Positions 22,574 through 29,703 of a stretch of 31,934 nt of DNA are shown here, in pieces. A program made the translations under genes and the position numbers. Each line of letters opens with the position of its first letter. The first letter of the stretch is position 1. The stretch covers positions 1 to 31,934 of the forward strand of contig DPDG01000065.1 of the NCBI GenBank assembly GCA_003526375.1, read 5' to 3'. This stretch comes from Lentisphaeria bacterium (GTDB lineage Bacteria > Verrucomicrobiota > Lentisphaeria > Victivallales > UBA1829). The notes under the pieces were generated by a model. It saw nothing but the letters and a program-made list of their open reading frames with translations, was not told the origin of the DNA and ran no database searches.

Positions 22574-24079
22574 ATGGAACAGGCGAACAGTTTTTCACAA
22601 AATACGGAGTTGAGGCAGGAACAGACTCTCGCCCCGCAACAGATCCTCTCTCTGGAATTTCTCATGGCGCCGGTCATGGAGCTGGAAGAAAAAGTGGAAC
22701 TTGAACTCAGCTCGAATCCTGTTCTGGAGCTTGACGAGAAGCGCGAGGAACCTTCCTCCGGCGAGGCGGATGATCCTTATGCGGATCTGCCTGCGCTGCC
22801 GCAGACTCCGGACCTGCGCCCCGATGCGGACGAGTCGCATATGCTGGACTCCAACCGGGAGGATTTCGAGGAGCATCTCGACAAAATCGCGGAAACTCCC
22901 GAAGCATGGGACGCATTTTCTCACGATGATCCGCCGGATATCCCGCAGCAGTCGAAATACTCCGCCGAGGAGGAGGAACGGCGCAACTATATTTTCGATT
23001 CCATTGTGGCGGAGACTTCGCTTCAGGAATACCTGCTCGACCAGCTCCGCTTCGCCGATGTGCCGCAGAAAGTTGCGGACGCGGCGGAATATATGATCGG
23101 CAGTCTCGACGAAACAGGGTATCTGAAAACGCCGGCGGCGGAAATCGCCCAGTCGGTCAACTGCACGCTGGACGAGGCGGAACAGGCGCTTGCGCTGGTC
23201 CAGTCCTTTGAGCCTCCCGGCATCGCGGCGCGTGACCTGAAAGAGTGTCTGCTTCTTCAACTGAAAGCGGCGGGGTCGCAGAATCAGGATCTGATCCGGC
23301 TCATCAAGAATCATCTGGATGACCTGGCGCATAACCGTCTGCCGCTGATCGCCAAAAAGATGAATATCACGCTGGATCATCTCAATGAACTCATCGAGGA
23401 GCTTCGTCTCCTGAATCCGCATCCCGGAAACGCCGTCACGCCATCCACGCCGCTTTACGTCATCCCCGAGGTAATCGTTGAAAAAGACGGCGATTCCTTC
23501 CGCATCGTCCAGAATGATCCGTTCAGCGGGCGGCTCTCCATCTCCGACCGTTACATGAAAATGCTGGAAGACCCGGCGGTTTCACCTGAGGACAAGGCGT
23601 ATATCCGCAGCAAGATCGCGGACGGCAAGCTGCTCATCCATAACATCGACCAGCGCAAAAGCACGATCCGCCGCATTGCCGAATTGATTGTCTCCACGCA
23701 GTACGACTTCATGAAGTACGGTGCAAAGGCGTTGAAACCCATGACCATGCAGCAGGCGGCGGATAAACTCGGGCTTCACGAGACGACCATCAGCCGCGCC
23801 GTGGCGAACAAATACATGCAGACGCCCGTGGGATTGTTCGAGTTCAAGTTCTTTTTCTCCGGCGGATTCCAGTCCGAGGAAGGCGAGGAAGTCTCCTCCC
23901 ATGCGATCAAGGATATGATTCAGGAACTGGTTTCCAAAGAAGACCCCGCCAAACCGCTTTCCGACAGCAAGCTTTCCAAGCTCCTGAAAGAACGCGGATT
24001 CGATGTCGCGCGCCGGACTGTGGCAAAATACCGCGACGAACTTTCCATCCAGTCATCTCAAATGAGGAAAGCATACTGA
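22574..24079 (+). CDS. rpoN: RNA polymerase sigma-54 factor
   Basis: RpoN directs RNA polymerase to -24/-12 promoters and needs AAA+ enhancer-binding activators. The 501-residue protein has the glutamine-rich region I (QTLAPQQILSLEFLMAPVMELEEKV, about 17-41), an acidic linker (region II) and the core-binding domain. The DNA-binding helix-turn-helix (MQQAADKLGLHETTISRAVANKY) and the closing RpoN box ARRTVAKYRDEL that reads the -24 element follow. The ATG at 22574 is preferred to a TTG at 22550, though the ribosome binding site (GGAACT) is weak. The next gene begins one base after the stop. No activator gene or obvious -24/-12 promoter was found nearby. Confidence 0.97.
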   Translation: MEQANSFSQNTELRQEQTLAPQQILSLEFLMAPVMELEEKVELELSSNPVLELDEKREEPSSGEADDPYADLPALPQTPDLRPDADESHMLDSNREDFEEHLDKIAETPEAWDAFSHDDPPDIPQQSKYSAEEEERRNYIFDSIVAETSLQEYLLDQLRFADVPQKVADAAEYMIGSLDETGYLKTPAAEIAQSVNCTLDEAEQALALVQSFEPPGIAARDLKECLLLQLKAAGSQNQDLIRLIKNHLDDLAHNRLPLIAKKMNITLDHLNELIEELRLLNPHPGNAVTPSTPLYVIPEVIVEKDGDSFRIVQNDPFSGRLSISDRYMKMLEDPAVSPEDKAYIRSKIADGKLLIHNIDQRKSTIRRIAELIVSTQYDFMKYGAKALKPMTMQQAADKLGLHETTISRAVANKYMQTPVGLFEFKFFFSGGFQSEEGEEVSSHAIKDMIQELVSKEDPAKPLSDSKLSKLLKERGFDVARRTVAKYRDELSIQSSQMRKAY

Positions 24080-24080
24080 C

Positions 24081-26351
24081 ATGAATTTTCTGAAAACACA
24101 TCCGCGTACCCTGAACCTGATCCTGTTCCTTGTCTGCTGTCTCGCCGCATTCGCAATGCGCACGCACAATTACAACCGTGAAGCGGAGGCAGTCGCAGGA
24201 ATCATCGGTGACGCAAGGCCCGTCAAACAGAGCTTTTTCGGCAAATTTCTCCCCGTAACCCATAAAAACTTCATGCCGTTCACGATCGAAAGCGCCATGA
24301 TGTTCGGCTATACGCAGGATATCGCAGCAGGAAAAGGCGTGCCGGCTTCAGATAAAAATCTGCACGGGCTTGAGGATATCCCCCCCTACAGCCAGATGAT
24401 CATGGCGCTGGAATGGTTTCTCGGATGGGGATACCGGGCAAAATCCCTGATCTTCAAAGATCCCGCGCCGACCCCGCAGGAAAAACGGTTTCAGGACAAT
24501 GTGTATCTGGCGCAGTGGGCAAGTTTTCAGCTCCGGGCGTGGATCAGCCTCTCCTCCGGTTTTATTTTTCTGCTTCTCCTGACCCTGCGCTGCCGTCGGT
24601 CTCTGGCTCTGGCGGGCGGGCTGCTGCACGCCGTGGCGATCGCCGCTATCGCACGGTCCACCGGACAGGACATCATCCGGGGCAACTTCGCCCTGCCTCT
24701 GGTGACGGCATTCCTGCTTCTGCTTTACTCCTGCTGCACGCGCCCTGCAAAATGGAAATATCTCCTGCTGGGACTGGTTGTTTTCGGTTTGTTTTCATCC
24801 TGGGACCTCAGCCTCGGGTTTCTCAGCGCGATCGTGATTTTCGAACTGTTCCGTTACCTCCTCAGTGGGAAAATCTCAACATGCCGCCGGAACTGCTGGA
24901 TCATCATTTCCGCCTCCGTGGTGTTAAGTTCCATTCTGATTCCGTTCAACCGCACGTACGATCTTATCATGTCGCCGCTGATCGTCATTCTCCTGCCGTC
25001 GCTTCTTTTTACTTTCATTTTCGGCGGAAAATATAAAAAACCGGGCTTCAGGCGCCGTCTTCCCGCAACCCTTCTTCTGCCGTGCCTGCTGCTCCTGCTC
25101 TGGAACTTCTGCGTCAAAACGCCGCGTTATGTCTCCCATTACAGCCATTTCGGAGACCTGACGGCGGCAAAGCTTAAATTCAACAATATCAAGCCGCGCG
25201 ACCCGGACCTGCTCACGTATGACGCCCGGATGATGTGGACTCCCGCCATGCACTCGGCGAACTGGAAGATTCTCGTGACTTATTTTCCCTCTCTGGGCGT
25301 AATCCCCGGAATCAGGACTCCGCTGAAAATGCTGAATACGGCAATCGCTTTCCTGCCGTTCTCCCTGACTCTGTTTTATCTCCTGCTTCTGCTGGCGCCG
25401 TTTCCGCCGGTGATCTACCGGTTTGTCCGCCGGGGAATGCCGCGCTCCTTTTTCTTTTTCACATTCACCGGAGTCTTTACAATCGGGTTCCTCTACATCG
25501 TCCGCTACCATGAGTTTCTGATCATTTTCCTGATTCTCTCGCTGATGCTGCTCTGTGACGATTACCTGCGGGGGCTTGTCTTCTGGTCGAAACAGCTCAC
25601 GAAGCGCACCGTCTGCCTGATCGCCCGAGGCACCGTCTGGACGCTTCTCGTGATTCTTTTTCTTCTGGAGTCCGTTGTCTCGCTTGCCGGACGCCGCCGT
25701 TATTCAAGCGATGTGCATCTGCGGGAAACTGCGCTCCTGATCGAATGGTTCCGTAAATCCCGCGTGGAAGGCAAATGCGTGATTACCGATTTCACGGTCG
25801 GCCCGATGCTGAAATGTTATGCAGGGTCCGCAATTGCGCTCCAGCCGCAGTTTGGTTTGGAACGCATCCGCCGTCCCACCCAGCTCTACCTGAATCTGAT
25901 TTATCATGGGACGGAGCTCCAGCTTGCCAAATTCTGCAACGACCTGAATGCGGACTTCTTCATCTTCAACGAAGGATATCTCGGCCCGATGCACATTTAC
26001 TCGGAACGCTATATCGCCGCCGCCAAAACAATTCGCGGCGACTCTCCGGTCAATCTGATGAAATACCATTCCAATAAACTTTCGTGGTTTTATAAGATTG
26101 AACCGCCACCGCGTTTCCTGCCTGTATCGGCGGTTTATTCCGTGTTCCGGGTAATCAAGCCGGAGGATCGCATGACATCGATGAAACTCTATGTTGCGGG
26201 GGAACGCGCCCTGATGGACGGCAAGAAACACCTTGCCGCCAGATATGCCCGTGCGGCATTTCTGCTTGACCCGGCATCGGAACAGGCTCGCATCCTTTAT
26301 TTCAAAGTATACGGAGATGTTCCGAAATTGAGCCTGAACGGTCTGCATTGA
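24081..26351 (+). CDS. STT3/GT-C-like polytopic membrane protein
   Basis: The 756-residue protein has about 11-13 membrane helices over residues 10-540 and a 210-residue C-terminal extracytoplasmic domain. The first long loop holds DIPPYSQMIMALEWFLGWGYR, and the C-terminal domain has ITDFTVGPMLKCYAGSAIALQPQF. Both recall oligosaccharyltransferase STT3/PglB and other GT-C enzymes. I do not find a clear WWDYG motif, so the call is at fold level. The last about 50 residues (GERALMDGKKHLAARYARAAFLLDP) look like a TPR-type helical pair. The start lies one base after the rpoN stop, with GAGGAAAG inside the rpoN end as ribosome binding site, so it is co-transcribed with rpoN. Its likely role is glycan transfer at the outer face of the inner membrane. 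Confidence 0.72.
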   Translation: MNFLKTHPRTLNLILFLVCCLAAFAMRTHNYNREAEAVAGIIGDARPVKQSFFGKFLPVTHKNFMPFTIESAMMFGYTQDIAAGKGVPASDKNLHGLEDIPPYSQMIMALEWFLGWGYRAKSLIFKDPAPTPQEKRFQDNVYLAQWASFQLRAWISLSSGFIFLLLLTLRCRRSLALAGGLLHAVAIAAIARSTGQDIIRGNFALPLVTAFLLLLYSCCTRPAKWKYLLLGLVVFGLFSSWDLSLGFLSAIVIFELFRYLLSGKISTCRRNCWIIISASVVLSSILIPFNRTYDLIMSPLIVILLPSLLFTFIFGGKYKKPGFRRRLPATLLLPCLLLLLWNFCVKTPRYVSHYSHFGDLTAAKLKFNNIKPRDPDLLTYDARMMWTPAMHSANWKILVTYFPSLGVIPGIRTPLKMLNTAIAFLPFSLTLFYLLLLLAPFPPVIYRFVRRGMPRSFFFFTFTGVFTIGFLYIVRYHEFLIIFLILSLMLLCDDYLRGLVFWSKQLTKRTVCLIARGTVWTLLVILFLLESVVSLAGRRRYSSDVHLRETALLIEWFRKSRVEGKCVITDFTVGPMLKCYAGSAIALQPQFGLERIRRPTQLYLNLIYHGTELQLAKFCNDLNADFFIFNEGYLGPMHIYSERYIAAAKTIRGDSPVNLMKYHSNKLSWFYKIEPPPRFLPVSAVYSVFRVIKPEDRMTSMKLYVAGERALMDGKKHLAARYARAAFLLDPASEQARILYFKVYGDVPKLSLNGLH

Positions 26352-26366
26352 AAATGATGCAATGCA
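26344..26366. repeat. Inverted repeat at the convergent gene end
   Basis: TGCATTG (26344-26350) pairs with CAATGCA (26360-26366) around a 9-base loop that includes the end of the plus-strand stop codon. It lies in the 36-base gap between two convergent genes and could be a weak bidirectional stop, but no U-tract is present on either strand. Confidence 0.3.
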
Positions 26367-26387
26367 TCTGACCGGATCTGCGGTATA

Positions 26388-28280
26388 TCATTTCTCAAAG
26401 GAGGCACGTTTGGTTTCGAGCTCCTCCCAGCGGAGATAATGGTTTTCCAGATCCGCCTTCGCCTGATCCAGTTCCTCCTGAAGCGACACGGATTCTCTGC
26501 CGTGTTTCCGGAAAAAGTCAGGATCGGCAAACATGGTTTCAATTTCGGCAATCCGGCTCTCTGCACCGGCAATCACGCCTTCCAGAGATTCCAGTTCGCG
26601 CGCTTCCTTGAATGAAAGCTTTTTAGGCTGGTTCTTCCGAACCGGCGCCACAGGTTCATTGTTCTTTTTCGGCAATTCTTTCGGACGCTCCGCAGCAGCG
26701 GAACGTTTCTGTTTTTTAGCCAGATAATAATCATAATCGCCCACGCTCGCCACAAGATCTGCATTGTGTTCAAACGCGATGATATGGTCACAGACACGGT
26801 TCAGGAAATAACGGTCGTGGCTGACTACCACAAGACAGCCATCGTAATGGATCAACGCCTCTTCCAGAATGCGCAGTGTTGAAAGATCCAGATCGTTGGT
26901 CGGCTCGTCAAGAATCAGGAAATTACCGCCGCCGCGCAGAATTTTGGCAAGCGTCAGGCGCGCTTTCTCGCCGCCGGAAAGATTTTTGATCTTCGTATTG
27001 ATCCGGTCGTCTTCAAACAGAAAACGTTTCAGATACCCCCAGATGGAAATCTTTTCCTCGCCCAGATTGATGAAATCGTGCCCCTCGGAAATCTCCTCCA
27101 GAACACTGTTCTCCGGATTCAGGGCAATACGCCCCTGGTCAATATAATTGAACTCGACGGTCGGCGCGACAAACACTTCGCCGGAATCGGGCTGAAGCTG
27201 TCCGGTGATCATTTTCAACAGCGTTGTCTTGCCGCATCCGTTGCCGCCGACAATACCGGTTTTCTGCCCGGCGCTGAATTCATAGGAGAAATTCCGGAAC
27301 AGTTCTTTCCCGCCGAGATTTTTGGATATCTCCCTGACCTCCACCACCTTGTTCCCGAGGCGCATCGCCTTGGGAATGATCAGATCAATACTGCCTGTCC
27401 GGACAGGACCTTTCTGCGCAGCAATCTCATCATAACGCTTCAATCTGCCGAGATTGCGGCGGAGTCTGGCTTTCGGAGAACGGCGCACCCATTCAACTTC
27501 CAGCCGGAGAAAATTCTTGCGTTTCTGTTCCAGAACGTCTTCATTATATTCACGTTCCTCTTTCGCCGCCAGAAAATCGGCGTAAGAACCGGCGCAGGAG
27601 AAAAATCTGCCGTTGTCCAGTTCAACGATCCGGGTTGCCAGACGGTCCAGAAAATAACGGTCATGCGTTACAAACAGGCACGCTCCTTTGTAGGAGGCGA
27701 GAAAATCTTCAATCCACGCGATCATTTCCACATCCAGATGGTTGGTCGGTTCATCCAGCAGAAGCAGATCGGGTTCCGCGATAATGCTCCGCGCCAGCAT
27801 GACGCGCCGCCGTTCGCCGCCGGAAAGCAGCGAACATTTTTTCTCCGCATCATTCAAATTGAGCTTTGCAAGGACCGTTTCGATCTTGTTTGTCGTGTCC
27901 CACGCATCGTGATACGTCAGAAGATGTTCAAGCCGTTCATGTTCCGGCGAAGTCGCAGGAAGTTCCTGATAGCGTTTGAGTATACCGGTGAAATATTGGA
28001 CTCCTTCGGTCACAACCGAACGGACCGTTGCCTCAGAGTCCAGCGTAAAATCCTGCGGCATATAGGCAATGCGGATATTTTTCGCCATCGTGATTTCACC
28101 CCCGGACAATGTATCAAGTCCGGCAATGATCTTCATCAGGGTCGATTTGCCGCATCCGTTGCGCCCGACCAGAGCCACGCGTTCGCCGTCATTGATGGAA
28201 AAGGAGGCATCGCCGAACAAAACCTGACGCCCGATTTCAAGCTTGAGATGATCACCTGTCCAGAGAACCCTGTCCGCCAT
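26388..28280 (-). CDS. uup: Uup-type ABC-F ATPase
   Basis: The protein has 630 residues with two ABC ATPase domains and no membrane segment, the ABC-F layout. Domain 1 has Walker A GRNGCGKST, signature LLSGGERRR and Walker B LLLLDEPTNHLD. Domain 2 has GGNGCGKTT, NLSGGEKARLTLA and FLILDEPTNDLD. A C-terminal coiled coil (KKLSFKEARELESLEGVI to HYLRWEELE) matches the Uup subfamily, whose members bind DNA or the ribosome and affect transposon excision and translation. The ATG at 28280 is chosen; an in-frame GTG at 28295 would overlap the upstream stop by four bases. It is co-transcribed with the oxidoreductase gene. A housekeeping ABC-F role is more likely than antibiotic resistance. Confidence 0.92.
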   Translation of the reverse strand: MADRVLWTGDHLKLEIGRQVLFGDASFSINDGERVALVGRNGCGKSTLMKIIAGLDTLSGGEITMAKNIRIAYMPQDFTLDSEATVRSVVTEGVQYFTGILKRYQELPATSPEHERLEHLLTYHDAWDTTNKIETVLAKLNLNDAEKKCSLLSGGERRRVMLARSIIAEPDLLLLDEPTNHLDVEMIAWIEDFLASYKGACLFVTHDRYFLDRLATRIVELDNGRFFSCAGSYADFLAAKEEREYNEDVLEQKRKNFLRLEVEWVRRSPKARLRRNLGRLKRYDEIAAQKGPVRTGSIDLIIPKAMRLGNKVVEVREISKNLGGKELFRNFSYEFSAGQKTGIVGGNGCGKTTLLKMITGQLQPDSGEVFVAPTVEFNYIDQGRIALNPENSVLEEISEGHDFINLGEEKISIWGYLKRFLFEDDRINTKIKNLSGGEKARLTLAKILRGGGNFLILDEPTNDLDLSTLRILEEALIHYDGCLVVVSHDRYFLNRVCDHIIAFEHNADLVASVGDYDYYLAKKQKRSAAAERPKELPKKNNEPVAPVRKNQPKKLSFKEARELESLEGVIAGAESRIAEIETMFADPDFFRKHGRESVSLQEELDQAKADLENHYLRWEELETKRASFEK

Positions 28281-28291
28281 GCGCACACCGG

Positions 28292-29566
28292 TCACTTTTC
28301 CGAACGCAGCTCATCCATGAGGATTGTGCGTTTTTCTTTGCGGGAGCGTTCCGCGGCAAAGACCATGAGATGAGTTTCCAAAGAAATGTCGGCGCCGCTG
28401 ACAATGAGTTCGGGATTGTTTTCACGGAGCGCGTCGATGAAGCTTTCCAGACAGTTCTTGTCGCCTCCGCCATGATATTTTGCTGGGGTGCCGTTGTCCG
28501 GCTCGATATTGATTTCGGTCGTCCGGTCACGCAGGTAGGAATAGAGAAGAATCTTCTTCCCGTCGCAGAAAATTTCTCCGGCGGAGCCGAAAATCGTTGT
28601 CCGGCGGTCGCCGTATTTGGAACAGCCCGCAAGCGTGAATACCGCCGTGGCGCCGCCTTCAAACTCCATATTGACGACCTGATGATCCGCCACATCGTTG
28701 TCGCAGGCAAAAACACAGCGTCCATAGGGACCTTCCCGCATCGCTTTGAGAATATTCTCCTCCGTAAGCGGACTGGTTACGGATTCAATGTAATTATCAA
28801 TATGCCCCGCTTTCCAGCGCTCCAGATAGAACCGGGGCGCGGAATAGGGACAGGACGGTTCCAGCGGACAGTCCAGACAGCGTTTCGCCGCGCCCTCCGG
28901 GCAGTTTTCCCTGCGGAAGAACATCAGTGAACCGAAAGAAGAAATACTCCGGCAGCGGCGCCCGACAATGAAATTGATCCAGTCCAGATCATGGATCGAC
29001 TTCGCCAGCAGAACCGAGGAGGAAGTTTCTTCCCGGTTCCAGTTGCCGCGGACATAGGAATGGGCATAACGCCAGTGCCCGACGGGCTCCAGATGCTCAA
29101 TTGATACGATCTGACCGACCGAACCGTTTTTGATAAGCTCGCGGAGCATACTGGTATAATTCGCATAACGCATGACGTGGCATGCGGAAAGAAGCACATT
29201 GTTTTTCTTGACCGCCTCCACAATCCGGCGGCAGGAAAGCGCATCAGGCGCCAGCGGTTTTTCGATCAAGATGTTATATCCTTTGTTTGCAAATGCGACC
29301 GCCGGTTCGACATGCATACGGTCCTGCGTCGTAATGATGACGGCATCCGCAAATTTCGGGCGTTTGAGCACATCATGCCAGTCGGTAAAGCTGTTTACCT
29401 CCGGAATATTATGCTCCATGGCAATACGGTTGCGGAAGAAGTCGCGCGGTTCCGCAACAGCGACCACTTCCGCTTTTTCGGGCATGAGTTTGATCAGGTT
29501 CGCGTAGATCGTTCCCCGTCCACCTGCGCCTAATATGATGACTGATATTTTTTTGTGCATGTTCAT
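28292..29566 (-). CDS. Gfo/Idh/MocA-family oxidoreductase
   Basis: The 424-residue protein has an N-terminal Rossmann fold (ISVIILGAGGRG, residues 7-18) and the family motif EKPLA (102-106), whose Lys helps catalysis. HDLDW (192-196), a metal- or proton-relay position, follows. It would oxidise or reduce a sugar, inositol or amino-sugar using NAD(P). An insert holds four cysteines, C-x7-C-x2-C-x5-C (Cys222, 230, 233, 239), a spacing suggesting a bound metal; similar inserts occur in some members of this family. The ATG at 29566 has no ribosome binding site and an in-frame ATG follows at 29560. The promoter would start transcription only about four bases upstream. It is followed by the uup gene. 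Confidence 0.93.
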   Translation of the reverse strand: MNMHKKISVIILGAGGRGTIYANLIKLMPEKAEVVAVAEPRDFFRNRIAMEHNIPEVNSFTDWHDVLKRPKFADAVIITTQDRMHVEPAVAFANKGYNILIEKPLAPDALSCRRIVEAVKKNNVLLSACHVMRYANYTSMLRELIKNGSVGQIVSIEHLEPVGHWRYAHSYVRGNWNREETSSSVLLAKSIHDLDWINFIVGRRCRSISSFGSLMFFRRENCPEGAAKRCLDCPLEPSCPYSAPRFYLERWKAGHIDNYIESVTSPLTEENILKAMREGPYGRCVFACDNDVADHQVVNMEFEGGATAVFTLAGCSKYGDRRTTIFGSAGEIFCDGKKILLYSYLRDRTTEINIEPDNGTPAKYHGGGDKNCLESFIDALRENNPELIVSGADISLETHLMVFAAERSRKEKRTILMDELRSEK

Positions 29567-29568
29567 GA

Positions 29569-29604
29569 TTGCGCTAAAATTAGCACAATGAATCTATTTT
29601 TCAA
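29569..29604 (-). promoter_or_regulatory. Promoter with a palindromic operator over the -10
   Basis: On the minus strand TTGAAA (29604 to 29599) and TAATTT (29582 to 29577) have a 16-base spacer. The palindrome TTGCGCTAA-AA-TTAGCACAA (plus strand, 29569-29588; one mismatch between arms) covers the -10 and start site. A protein bound here would block the promoter. The transcription start, near 29570, is about four bases before the ATG at 29566, so the mRNA would be nearly leaderless, in line with the missing ribosome binding site. Confidence 0.6.
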
Positions 29605-29626
29605 TGTTTGTATGAAATAAAATCTG

Positions 29627-29700
29627 AAAAAAAGATGTAGTATCTTTACATGCACAGGCTGCCGGAAAAGAAGACCGTCTCTCCTTTTCCGCATACAGCC
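29627..29700 (-). terminator. Double hairpin with U-tract after the symporter gene
   Basis: After the symporter stop the minus strand first makes a large hairpin (GGCTG/CAGCC outer arms and CGGAAAAG/CTTTTCCG inner arms, 29657-29700). A small stem, AAAGAT-ACTAC-ATCTTT (29647 to 29631), follows and runs into a tract of seven T residues. The large stem has no U-tract of its own; the small one is weak but well placed. Together they probably end the symporter transcript. Confidence 0.6.
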
Positions 29701-29703
29701 GCG

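Noticed and set aside
27078..28373. Open frame of 431 codons on the plus strand opposite the uup gene
   Set aside because: The opposite strand has complete ABC-F motifs; the antisense product shows no family pattern.
28849..28903. Four-cysteine insert in the Gfo/Idh/MocA protein as a novel domain
   Set aside because: Similar Cys clusters occur in other members of this oxidoreductase family, so it is noted in the annotation only.
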